Shown here: positions 13,286 through 23,572 of the stretch, in pieces
Layout: the number at the start of each line of letters is the position of its first letter
Position numbering within the stretch: the first letter of the stretch is position 1
NCBI GenBank assembly: GCA_008477525.1
Contig: SPDT01000008.1
Coordinates: 992,001 to 1,056,000, forward strand
Length of the DNA stretch: 64,000 bases
Direction of reading: 5' to 3'
Source of the DNA: Hypomyces perniciosus
Lineage: Eukaryota > Ascomycota > Sordariomycetes > Hypocreales > Hypocreaceae
Made by a program: the position numbers and the translations under genes
Notes under the pieces: model-generated
What the model saw: only the letters and a program-made list of their open reading frames with translations
The model's database searches: none
Told to the model about the DNA's origin: nothing

Positions 13286-14434
13286 TTAAAACCTCCGAGT
13301 TGCAATGCAGATCTCAGAAGACAACCTCGACTTGTCCTTGCCAGAGTCCCTCAACTCTTCAACCACCAGCTCAGCTGATGAATTTGTGCGAATAGTCCCC
13401 GTCTCAAGGTCCCGCCCTGGCTCGTGATGGACAACAACCTCAGTCGTCATCATAACCTCATCATCTGTTCGATGTGCTTTACTACTTGAGCCTTCACTAC
13501 CTCCCCGAGCATATGCCTGATATGAGGTACTCCCCGTGGGTTTGGAATCACCCTCCTCGATGTAGGTTTCGAGTGCGATACCGTTCTTGGCGAGTGTTCG
13601 TGGGGTAGAGTCTTTGCTCTGTAGACTGAAGCTGGTGTCCTTGCGGGACGTGGTCAGTTCGACGAGGCGATTTAGGATAGTGAACTCCATCTTCAGTTTG
13701 ATGCTGTAGGCCATGGGTTTATAGGATATCTGGTAATCGTATTGGTTTGCGAACTCCAAAGCGAGGATCGACACATCGAGTAGAATGACGACGACGTTAA
13801 CCAGAATTAGGTGTTTCATCAGACGGCGACTTAACTGGGTGTTGCCCATATATCGTTCCAGCTTCATAAGCTTAACGGTTTCGAAGATGTAAAGGCAGCT
13901 TATGATGGTTTCTTGTAAAAAGAAAACCACGACTTCTATCCTTTCCAGGACAAGGTATGGGTTTTTAAATATATCGGGGTTGGTCGAAAAACTCCCGAAG
14001 ACCAGGGGTATTATCGTGCCATGTAAGATGATGGCGTTGATGATGATCATCCACAAGACCATCTTGAGGCGTTTCTTGTTCTGCATCACCAGATGCAGTC
14101 GGGACCAAAGCACTACCGACTGGCCGGTGACCATACATACCCAACCCATCAAGCTTAAGGTGGCTGATAAGTACCCCAGCGCAGAACCAGGCCCTGGGGA
14201 GTTGATGTATTTGATGAAGAAGCCGGAGCAGGACAGGGCAATGCCCAAGGTGGCTGTAAGGAAGGACCAGAAGTACAAGCCGGAATGGCGCTTGAACGTC
14301 CCCCAGATGATACAGAGGAGCTCGACGACATTGTAAAGGCTGATGGAAAGAAAGACAACGATGATGGTTATGGTTGTTTGGGAGAGCCCGAGATCGGCAC
14401 CACCAAACTCGCGAGCCTTCACCCAAAGGGCCAT
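13286..14434 (-). CDS. DUF7703-type seven-helix integral membrane protein
   Basis: A single exon encodes 382 residues from the ATG at 14434. Seven hydrophobic segments occupy roughly residues 20-280: TITIIVVFLSISLYNVVELL; then YFWSFLTATLGIAL; GYLSATLSLMGWVCMV; LWMIIINAIILHG; VVVFFLQETIISCLYIF; LILVNVVVILLDVSIL; and YSIKLKMEFTILNRLVEL. The tail of about 110 residues is hydrophilic, Ser/Thr-rich and presumably cytosolic. The layout matches the fungal DUF7703 group, which resembles receptors in topology but has no established ligand. The frame is open four codons further upstream, but there is no ATG there, so I chose 14434. It stands alone on its strand, with long spacers on either side. Receptor activity is speculative. 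Confidence 0.85.
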   Translation of the reverse strand: MALWVKAREFGGADLGLSQTTITIIVVFLSISLYNVVELLCIIWGTFKRHSGLYFWSFLTATLGIALSCSGFFIKYINSPGPGSALGYLSATLSLMGWVCMVTGQSVVLWSRLHLVMQNKKRLKMVLWMIIINAIILHGTIIPLVFGSFSTNPDIFKNPYLVLERIEVVVFFLQETIISCLYIFETVKLMKLERYMGNTQLSRRLMKHLILVNVVVILLDVSILALEFANQYDYQISYKPMAYSIKLKMEFTILNRLVELTTSRKDTSFSLQSKDSTPRTLAKNGIALETYIEEGDSKPTGSTSYQAYARGGSEGSSSKAHRTDDEVMMTTEVVVHHEPGRDLETGTIRTNSSAELVVEELRDSGKDKSRLSSEICIATRRF

Positions 14435-17400
14435 CGGGGGCAACAAGGTGATTCTTTGTGCTTGAAAGGAATGAAATGAGGGACTGGCTCAAGACATGAG
14501 AGCTGGAGAAATGATGGCTGCCGTTTGAAGAGAGGTAGAATGAGGCAAGAGAAACGAAGATGGTAGGATGATGTCAAAAGATAAAGTGTGTTTCGGGCCG
14601 AAATATATATTCGAAGAACTTGATGGTGACAAGTCGCGATCTCAGCTGTATTTCCACAATCCCTGATAATTGGCCACTAGCTTAGACTGAGGTTTAAATT
14701 TCCTCTAGACCAAGCAGAACTGAAAAGCCTCTCGTCGTTGCATGTATGCCGCTGACCCGAGGGGCTGGATCTGGGGGACGCCACAAGAGGTGATGTCCAG
14801 ACCCTCTGCTCAAGTCTCGGATAGCAGATGTCACGGGAGGAGGACCTGATGTTTTGAGGTCCAGGGGGAGGAGGAGGTATGAAGAGACTTCAAGCGCGCG
14901 GATTAACACGCCGTTGATCTATCCGGAGATCAACGTGGGTCTAAACTCCGCAAGATGCCCTGGCATAAACTTTTTCGTACTCGCTAGTGCATGTCTAGTC
15001 AGTTCGAGGTTTATGTTAGTAGACGAGAGCTGGAATGCTAAAACGCCAACATGGAGGTGAAGGATGAGAAGGACATTCGCCTGTATGTGCACAGAGAGAC
15101 CCGAGTCAACCAACTTCCTCGGCGCCCTCTTGACATGTTCTGAGACTGTCGACCTCTTCAACCCCAAGCCCTGGGAATCTGCAACGAGAATGACAGGATT
15201 CTAGAAGGACGAAATAATTGACTCACAAGATTCCAAACGAGAGATGGCTGAGACGTGCTTCGCCCCCACATTGTCTAAGAAGCAAGGGGTTGGAAATAAC
15301 AAAGCAAGTGACCGTCATGGCAACGCCGTGACGTGAAAATACAAGGCAAAAACACTGTGCCTAGCATAATAGAGCATAAGTAATGAGCTGGTATTTTTCT
15401 GATAATTTTTAAGCTTGATTTGCGGCGGCTTTCGAGACATATCCTGTCTGCGGTACTTCTCTATCGTTACCGCTTGCGAGGAGTACTCTCTCCGCCAACA
15501 AGCCTCGTTGCCCAAAGCGTCAAGCCAAGTTCGTTCAGCTCACCGGTAAGTTCCAGCACCCTGTCCTTTCACCTCCCCAGTAGTGCCTAATAGATACCTG
15601 ATCCCCGTTGACCTCGACGATTGGGAGCAACCGTGTGGGTCGGGTTCATGTGAACCGTCGATAGCTTACCGACTAATGCCTACCTAAGTCCTTGGTGTAG
15701 ACGCCACTTGCACCTATTTGTGGAAGAGCCATTGAATCTCCCCTAGCGTGGGCGTGGTCGAAGGCTATGCTCTGGTGGCTGATTCAAACTTTGGCCATAC
15801 GCACTCAAAGCCTCAGAAACGCCTAGCATGAATAACAGGCAAGGTTTATTTGCTGGTCATCCCAAAGGTGAATGACTTCTTCATCTGAGTCGATTTTAGG
15901 CGTTGATGGTCCCGGTTTGATGAGAGGAGGGAGGCTATGATCTATCACACACAGCCGCAGCGGATCAATGTCATCGCCAAGCTGCAATGTAATCTAAGAA
16001 CCGTATCGAGTGGGACCTGAGAGGCCTTCCCGAGGCGGCATTGGTTTGGTAGAATGGTGTTCCCAACGGCCCGTCCCGGACTACTGGAGTATGAGGAATA
16101 GCCCGAGAATGGCGATGCGGATTGCAGCGGTTTCCGAAGCTGAACATGGTCTCTTATGATAAAAATGAGGAGGAAATGAGAAAATTTATCTGCAGGGTGG
16201 TGACATTCGCTGGCTGACAGGTTATGAACTGCCGCTTGTTTCGACATGAGAACAAAACACAGCGGCATCAGTCATGAAGATGAGACGATCACGAACTTTG
16301 CTGAATAAAAGTTGAAAGCCACAGAATAGAGATAAGTCGACAATAGTAAGTTGGGGCTCTCACGGGCGGAGAACCCGTTCGTGCCTTGAAAAAATCTTGA
16401 AAGGATCTTAAAAGTCAAGATCTTCAGTCGCAACGACACAATCTCGGATGTCGCCCTGTCAGGCTTCATTGTTGGAGGGCGCATCGGCATTGTCATGCGG
16501 GTTTAAAAATACGCCAAAATACACCAAACAGGTCACATAGAAAACACCTTATAGACGTGCTCATGTTTTTCTATGCCCCCTTGATAGTTCGTCGATAGCT
16601 CGCTGGACCGCCCAAGGTTTATCTCACACTAAAAGGGCATCTTGAAGGGGCAGACCGCCCCAATAGTAGCCAACACACTGACTAATTTAAATATAAAAAA
16701 ACAAGGGACAAGAACTACTAGTGGCGAAATAACAACTTTAACTAATAGCATTTATCATAGATATCACATGGACTTGAATCAGGAACATGATAGTTTCTCT
16801 GAACAACCATCAGACTCTATCACAAAATGCTCCAAGCAATAATATCCTCAGCAGGGTAGACCTCAAGATGTCATATATTACAGCATCTGCTGACGCACAC
16901 ACACAGCCACGCTGACCACATACCCCAGACTCAGCAATGGCGCAACTAGAAGAAACATGCTAAGAACTGCGCAGACTATTTGACCATAGTGTGACTGATG
17001 CAGTCAACAACGAAAATGAGGCTTCACGTCAGTTGAGGTGGCAATGGTGTGGCTCTTATACGAACGGACTACAGACACCTTAGTCATGTACCTATGCACT
17101 ACATGATTCAAAGGAATCTTGGCCATCAAGCTTCCAATCATATGCGGAAAGTTACTGCGACAGCCGTTTAAAGGGTAAGCTGTCTTTGGCGTTTAAACGA
17201 GTGAGTTGCATTAAGCCATGGAAGAGGGATCGGAATTGTGCAAATGTGGCGCAGCCAGGGGCGTTTAAAGCCATTGAGTTCAGCTCGACCTCAACTTAAA
17301 AGCGGCACCACTAAGGCCCTCCACAACAATGTGACTGCAAGCCAGGTCATGATGGTCGTGATATGGCATGTCATTGATACAAGCCTGGATGTCGGTGCGG

Positions 17401-17456
17401 CAGCCGCGGCAGCCAAATGCTGTGGTGCATGGTGCATGGTTCAGGGTGTCTGTCAT

Positions 17457-17508
17457 ACCATGTCATAGTACCATGTCATAGTACCATGTCATATGTCATG
17501 TCATGTAT
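17457..17508 (+). repeat. Short tandem repeat, 13-nt unit
   Basis: The unit CATGTCATAGTAC recurs about three times and then decays into CATGTCATGT-type copies. Non-coding. Confidence 0.7.
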
Positions 17509-17698
17509 GGCACTGACTAGGAGCTGTTTGTCACACAAATAGGAGAGTCGCGGTGAGTGGTTCTTGTTGCGTTCTCTGCCCAGCATCGGGCCGAGCCCGC
17601 CATGTCCAGCAGTTGGAGAAACAATAAAACAAGCCATGCCGAGCTGCCTGTATGTATTACAAGACCTCTAAAATAGTAATAATAGCAGCCAACCATTG

Positions 17699-17723
17699 TA
17701 GTATGTATGTATGTATGTATGTA
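17699..17723 (+). repeat. (ATGT)n microsatellite
   Basis: About six copies of ATGT lie downstream of the PXA-PX gene, in presumed 3' flanking DNA. Confidence 0.8.
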
Positions 17724-17874
17724 GCACACACATGCCAAGGCGTCGTCTCGCCTTAGAAGCCGGGTCGTCCTCCATACTCCGTTAAACCCAATACGCTGGT
17801 CGTAAGGACATTCCCAATACCTGTTATTCCGTTCATGTCCCTGCCGCCTTTTTGCTTGTGTGCATATGTGTGTG

Positions 17875-20800
17875 TCAATGCGTAAGCACCCTCACTACCT
17901 GCAGCATCAGCCCAAAGATTAGACCCCTCGCCACCTCCTCGATCTGAAGGCAGTCAAACACCCGTCCAAGCGCCTCGCCAGTCGCTGATTGTCCCATGAC
18001 ACCCATCAGCGCTGCGGGAACCCCGCTCTGGATGAGCAGCCTGCGCGCCTTGGTCGCCAGCTGCTCCTTTTCCTCCGCTGACATTTCAGCGGGCCACGAA
18101 GCGAGTTCCTGCTCTGTTGGCATCGTGTTCTCGCGCAACGTTCGCAGCTGGGCCGCGATGCCTGCGTCGGAGGTGTTGACGTCCAGCACCGAGGACTGGA
18201 TGAGCGACTGCACCGTCAGGAGGGATGGGTTGCCGGGGCGTAGGAGGAATGATTTAGCAGCGGTAAGAAGTGTGCGTCGGATGTTCCAAGCGGAGGAGAG
18301 GGTGTACATCTCGTTAATAACCGCAAAGATAAGCTCAACAGCTACCCGAGTCTCTGGTTCGGTCAGCTGAGAGTACTGCCTGGCAGGTTTGGGCGTTCCC
18401 TTCTTCCCCGAAGTAGCCGCCCCCTGGTTGCCTAAAGCCTGTGTGCTGTTGTTTCGACTTTGGTCTGCCATGATGCCCTCGCTCATTCTGGAGTGGACAT
18501 CGCCGGGATGACTTATCGACTCATAGTCATCGGCAATCTCATCTGGTGGGGGAGGGAGTTTGGTCAAGTCCAGGCTAATTGAGGACGGTGAACGGAGTGG
18601 AGCCAGGCTGGATGCTCTACTATGCCTGCTGTGCTCTCTGCTAGGCCGAGCACTCGCCGAGGCCGAAACTGAGTCCATCCTATCTCTGCGGCCAGTCCTC
18701 ACACTCTCGCTCTCACTGTCACACTGAGAGTGATAGCTAGGCCGTCGTTCCATCGGCGCCACTCTGCCGGGTTGGGTGGCAATGACAGATGACCTTTGGC
18801 TGTCAAGACTGGCACGTTCAGATCTTGCAGGGGGTCGCATGATGCCCTCACCTCGCGAAGTGGCCGAAATCGATAGTCGACTCGCATTCGATGTAAGATC
18901 CACAGACTGCGCGGTTGACTTCCTGCTCAGTCCAGGGATGTTGCCAAAAACGCCAGTGACGCCGCCGACAAGGGACTTTCCACCTTCCATGGCCCCTTTC
19001 GGTGCAATGGAGAGAACATCGAGCATGTTCTTCCCTACTGTTTCCCAACCAAACGATTTTGAGTTCGTGTGGGTATGCCCCTGAGACTTTTCCAGGAATC
19101 GTTTCATTCCCTCGCTCTCAGCCAGGGCCTTGTACCAACAAGCATCGCGAAGGTATCTTTCAAGTTCCCCGCGTAGAGATTCCCTCGTGTGTACCTTCCA
19201 GCTCGGGAGCTCCTTGTGGAGTTCAGTGAAGGCAGTCGCACCAGATATTGCTGCAATTCGTCTCAAAATCTCATGCAGTGTCTCAAAGTCGGAATATCGT
19301 CTCACAATCATCCACCCGGGATATCCAGACGATGACGGCTCTACCTGGATGAGGTAGTCCGTGATTGGTTTACTTCGAATTTTGCCCGTTTCACCAGGCC
19401 CATCATCGTGTAAGGTAAACGAAGCATTGTGTAACGTCAGTGGGGCTTTCTTTGGACCGTCCTCTTCTCCTGCATCGCCTTGGCTTGGAGGCACAATCTG
19501 ATCGAAGCTGGTGAAGTGATGATCCTCAGGTCTTTGTGGGGACGAGGTCTGGCTGAAGGAGTCATTGATAGATCTGGGTGTATGGGGAGTGTACACCGTG
19601 TCGCTCTTTGTTGAGAATCCATCAACAGATGGTCCACGCGCTGAGAACTTATCAGTGTTGGACGAGGGTGATGAGTCTCCTGGTGACACTGCCTTCGTGT
19701 GGTTCTCCACATCGCGAGACATCAAGTCCATGCTTTGCTTTGAACGTTCAGATGATTCGGTGACCGTAGAGCCTCGTTCCCGCCGGGCGCTGTCCTGAGC
19801 AATCATTACATTCATTCTTTTCATCTCCACCATTGCTTCCTCCAACTCTTCGTCCGCCTTGCTTAGTCTCTTCCTGTGAGCAAGGGATTCTTTACGACGA
19901 CCTTGGCCCAAGTCTGTACTTGAACGCCTCGGAGGCTTTGCAATGCTAATATTACCAACGTTACCGTCCAAATCCGCAAACACATTGTTGACTGCATCAC
20001 GACCGGTCTGCATGCCAACATCAATGGCCTGATTCAGATTTGGCTCACCAGCCTCAAGCAGATAAACAATCCATCCATTGATCCATTCAGCTCTGCTGCA
20101 TCGCTGCAAGGTATTCTCTAGTACGGAATTTGCCAGAATCTCACGCAAGAAGATGCGTGCAGGGTCGCAATTGTACGAGTTTTTGTCTAAAAATCCAAGC
20201 AAATCCTCGGAAACCATTTTGAACTTTGCAGCCTGCTGTCTCTGGTTCAGGAGGTTGGCCAGACGGGAGTCTGGATTTTCTGCAAGATAGTTGTAGAGGG
20301 TGTCGACGGCAGTGATATTGGAGTCTGGAGGCAACTCTGCAAATGCAGTCGCTAGCTCTGATAAGAAGACAATGATGATGGAGGAGGAGTTGGTAAGAAG
20401 ATCTAGAAATGCATCGGCCGGTCGCTTGCGAGACATCCGATTTGAGATGGCGAGGATATATGATGTGAGCGTCTTGCGACAGGCGAGGGGGAAGGCGTGG
20501 TCGGAGGGTATAATCGGACTATACCACCACTTGACGTAGTCCCGAATGATGGCATCGACCAGTGCGCTCAGGGCCTCCCGTGTCTCTGGTCGGAAGTCAT
20601 CAAAGCCCTTGATGGAGTTTTGTTCGTCGTTCTCGGTCCCATCATCGGTCTGCTGGGATTTGATGGTTTTCAAATCGGCCCATAGCCTCTCGATGGCTTG
20701 TACGCCATCCTCGCCACGGACCGTCCTCGCTAGCTCTGGATTCTTCGACTCCCAGATGATGAAGGATACCACGCCGCCAAAAGCACCTATGAGCACAAGG

Positions 20801-21117
20801 CCCAAACGACCGAGGACGGCATATGTGACTGCTGAGAAGCCAACTCCAATACCCGCCAGAGTTGCCGGTGTTGCGGTCGCGAAGAATTGCAATGCCTTGG
20901 TAGTGAGATTAGGTTCTGACGCTGACGGCGGCGACTGTGTTGCAACCGAAACCGTCGGGTCTTTCGCAAGCTTCTTCAATTCGCCATTGCCACTGCACAA
21001 GGCTGAAGATCCATCTGCGCTCTTCTCGTTCTTCTCGTTCTGGTTGGACGAATTGCCCGAGGCCGGCTCGAGAGAGATGCTGCGACGCGGCGCATCGTCG
21101 ATGCTGGTTGAGCTCAT
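17875..21117 (-). CDS. PXA-PX-nexin C domain protein (sorting nexin, SNX13/25-Mdm1 type)
   Basis: A single exon encodes 1080 residues from the ATG at 21117 (MSSTSIDDAP). After a disordered N-terminus come two hydrophobic segments at about residues 72-122 (TLAGIGVGFSAVTYAVL and GLVLIGAFGGVVSFIIW), likely anchoring it in a membrane. A PXA domain follows at about 176-350 (REALSALVDAIIRDYVKWWY). A long Ser-rich linker leads to a PX domain at about 559-675 with the phosphoinositide-binding RRYSDF motif. The nexin C-terminal domain is at about 917-1080. This order is that of PXA-PX nexins that bridge organelles or act in endosomal/vacuolar traffic; I see no RGS domain. The frame stays open for about 340 codons upstream of the chosen ATG, but that part runs antisense through the Sub1 gene and a heptanucleotide repeat, so it is rejected. 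The gene is divergent from Sub1 across about 770 bp. Confidence 0.9.
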   Translation of the reverse strand: MSSTSIDDAPRRSISLEPASGNSSNQNEKNEKSADGSSALCSGNGELKKLAKDPTVSVATQSPPSASEPNLTTKALQFFATATPATLAGIGVGFSAVTYAVLGRLGLVLIGAFGGVVSFIIWESKNPELARTVRGEDGVQAIERLWADLKTIKSQQTDDGTENDEQNSIKGFDDFRPETREALSALVDAIIRDYVKWWYSPIIPSDHAFPLACRKTLTSYILAISNRMSRKRPADAFLDLLTNSSSIIIVFLSELATAFAELPPDSNITAVDTLYNYLAENPDSRLANLLNQRQQAAKFKMVSEDLLGFLDKNSYNCDPARIFLREILANSVLENTLQRCSRAEWINGWIVYLLEAGEPNLNQAIDVGMQTGRDAVNNVFADLDGNVGNISIAKPPRRSSTDLGQGRRKESLAHRKRLSKADEELEEAMVEMKRMNVMIAQDSARRERGSTVTESSERSKQSMDLMSRDVENHTKAVSPGDSSPSSNTDKFSARGPSVDGFSTKSDTVYTPHTPRSINDSFSQTSSPQRPEDHHFTSFDQIVPPSQGDAGEEDGPKKAPLTLHNASFTLHDDGPGETGKIRSKPITDYLIQVEPSSSGYPGWMIVRRYSDFETLHEILRRIAAISGATAFTELHKELPSWKVHTRESLRGELERYLRDACWYKALAESEGMKRFLEKSQGHTHTNSKSFGWETVGKNMLDVLSIAPKGAMEGGKSLVGGVTGVFGNIPGLSRKSTAQSVDLTSNASRLSISATSRGEGIMRPPARSERASLDSQRSSVIATQPGRVAPMERRPSYHSQCDSESESVRTGRRDRMDSVSASASARPSREHSRHSRASSLAPLRSPSSISLDLTKLPPPPDEIADDYESISHPGDVHSRMSEGIMADQSRNNSTQALGNQGAATSGKKGTPKPARQYSQLTEPETRVAVELIFAVINEMYTLSSAWNIRRTLLTAAKSFLLRPGNPSLLTVQSLIQSSVLDVNTSDAGIAAQLRTLRENTMPTEQELASWPAEMSAEEKEQLATKARRLLIQSGVPAALMGVMGQSATGEALGRVFDCLQIEEVARGLIFGLMLQVVRVLTH

Positions 21118-21130
21118 CTGGGGTGGGCTC

Positions 21131-21162
21131 CTCGACTCTCGACTCTCGACTCTCGACTCTCG
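21131..21162 (+). repeat. Heptanucleotide tandem repeat (TCGACTC)n
   Basis: About four copies of TCGACTC lie immediately upstream of the PXA-PX gene start, in the shared promoter region with the Sub1 gene. Confidence 0.8.
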
Positions 21163-21886
21163 GTGCGAACAATTGACGCTCCTAGGCTGCGAGTGAATCG
21201 TAGAGGTCGAACGATATGAACAACATAGCAAGCAAGCAAACGCCGCGATCCCAAGGTAACCATGCAGAAAATAGAATAGCCCGATAGGTGGAAATGCTGC
21301 AACGCAACGGGAGTCCCAGAGCGTGTTTCGAGTTAATATGTAGGATCCATAAGATCTGATGCGGAGGATGGTGCGTATGTAGGAATCTCCTTTTAGGGGC
21401 AAAAAGGCGGGTCTATGGGTCGACTCCAGGGCTAAATTTGGAGCTGAAAGTTTCACACTGCTACCCGCCCCTTGTCTGTGGCGCCATTCGCCATGTTTGC
21501 GGATACGAAACGCTCGCCCAGGAATTGCAAAGGCACCGGTGGCAATTATACCAAAAATCGCAGGAAATCTCGAAATAACCAGCAAAATAGAGCTTGATTT
21601 GATTAAGAGCACCCAGTATTGATAAACCGTCTTAGTTAGTAAGAGAAGACATCCAAGCCAGTGCAATAGGTGCACGTGAGCTGGCGTCCCTTCAACGTTC
21701 CAAGGTCCCTTGCCCCGCTCCATGTGCCAATAAAAGTCCATGTCATTGATCCACGCCTGACGCGTCTCGCAGCCCGCCTTGAATGTTCCACGCGCGTCAT
21801 CGCATTCCTCAGCCTTCCCTGGAAGTCGGTTGCGGTTGTCGCACATCACCACAGTTGAAGGCTGCAAACGCGTGGTGCTGGTCGAG

Positions 21887-22464
21887 ATGCCTCTGACGTC
21901 GAAAAAGCGCCGAGCCGCCGAGGCGGACGATAGCGACAGTGAACCCCGACTTGCCCAGAAGACGGCGAAGAAGAACAAGAACGCTGCCTCGGCTAGCGGG
22001 CCGGACGGCAAAGATGAAGAGGGCAATCCCTTTTGGGAGGTAGGATTCTTGTATCGATATGTCTGAAACCTGCTGCTAACTCGCTTGTAGCTGTCAAACA
22101 AACGGCGGGTAGGCGTCTCGCAATTCAAGAAGATGGCCCTCATCAATATTCGAGAATACTACGAGAAAGACGGAAAGACGCTCCCAGGGAAGAAGGTATG
22201 CGCACCCCTTCTTTCGTGTCGATATTATGACGATCGGAATACTCACACGCATTTCAGGGCATTTCACTCTCGGTCGAACAGTACCTCGCCTTGCTCAAAG
22301 CAGCCCCCGGTATCAACGCGGCTCTTCGGGAACTAGGTCAATCATTCGACGACCCCGACGAGATGGATCAAGATCCTCCTCCTGTCTCCACAAGCAGGAA
22401 GACCAAGAAGGAAAACAAAGCCAATATTGACGCGACGAGCGACGAAGACAATGCAGAAGAATAG
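21887..22464 (+). CDS. SUB1: PC4/Sub1-type RNA polymerase II transcriptional coactivator
   Basis: Exons are 21887-22039, 22091-22195 and 22258-22464, in phase 0 throughout, giving 154 residues. The introns are 51 and 62 nt. The N-terminal 45 residues are Lys/Asp/Ser-rich, as in PC4. The single-strand DNA-binding core starts at [18 protein letters not shown], runs through [20 protein letters not shown], and ends with [18 protein letters not shown]. All the hallmark positions of PC4 cores are visible, including the K-rich strands and the GISLS turn. The C-terminus is acidic. Known role: a nuclear protein binding single-stranded DNA and stimulating Pol II transcription through general factors. 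The gene is divergent from the PXA-PX nexin gene. Confidence 0.92.
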
Positions 22465-23572
22465 AGGCCCACCCTTGGTGGCAAATTGGGGGTTTAGGAT
22501 TGTTGTGCAAGCAAAGAGGTTCGGGGTTGTGTTTACTTTATTACTGTGCTATGGAGTTAGGAATCTTTATACTACAACTGGATGATATCCCAAAGTTGGG
22601 TGGCTAGTCCGCGGACTTGGGGTGGGGATTGTTCATGTCTGTTTGCCAGATGGATGGAATATGTAGGGTACGATAATTTGCTAGGGGTATGTAGATATTG
22701 CCCTCCAGAACTGGTGGCTTTAGGAGGGACTCTTGACACTCGAGTCCCGAGAACTCTGCGCGATGAGGAACAGATGATCAACTATTAGATGATGTGCCAC
22801 CAGTGAGGCAGCGCATGAGTTGCTGCTTCAACCTGGCAAAAATGAACATTCCATCCTTACTGAAGGAAATTAGCTTGCGGATCCTTTACATTGCTAACCT
22901 TGGCGAGTGCGCGTCAGCTTGGCACCCTGTTCACCAGGCATATATCATTATATCATCGTTAGTTTGGAAGAATAAGAAGTGCGGAAGCGACTTCGAGTAG
23001 TACTACTACGGCATTATTCCCGCACGACTAATAGAACACAGGTGTCATTTGCCAGCAGCAAAGGCGCTAGATTAATTACGAAGCACCACTCTGTGCTCTC
23101 ATGAATGCATCAATTAATAGATACCCGTTGCATGGATCTGCCAAGGCCCACTCGAAGCGTCAAGTGGCGTCAGAGCACAGGTCTCGTGCGCGCGCCTCGA
23201 TGCCGTTTCCTAGTCTGTCATCTGCAGGTTGATTTGCGTCGGGCTGATTTGATTCCACATGATTCGTACATCCTATTCTCACAGAGGGCTTTTCTTTCGT
23301 ACGAGTACATATATGTCTTTGAATTTTCTTTTTACTACTTGTAGTAATACCACCACGACTGCATTTCAGCTTATTCATTCTTGAGGACCCCTCCTTTCCG
23401 AATTTTGTGTCTGTCGTCAGAAGGACACATAGTTTCATCATCCGCCAATCGTCCCATCTAGTCCGTGAATAGCTAGCCGGCTGACACAGCGAGCTTCACG
23501 GCATCATTTGGACTCTCGATATATCCCTCCCTTGGGTCTTCTCATCATTGTTGCGCGGGCGCGACTTTCATC
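22465..23572. other. Intergenic, 3' end of Sub1 gene and MFS promoter
   Basis: No supported gene. The short frames in this stretch have no domain signal. It presumably holds the 3' UTR of the Sub1 gene and the promoter of the transporter. Confidence 0.5.

Larger units (their letters stand above)
14435..17874. other. Intergenic stretch, no supported gene
   Basis: No credible gene is visible. An AT-rich segment lies near 16680-16720. Simple repeats occur near 17457-17508 and 17699-17723, just beyond the 3' end of the PXA-PX gene. Confidence 0.5.

Noticed and set aside
21118..22146. N-terminal extension of the PXA-PX protein to 1423 residues
   Set aside because: The extension crosses a simple repeat and the antisense of the Sub1 gene, and the conserved protein starts well with MSSTSIDDAP at 21117.
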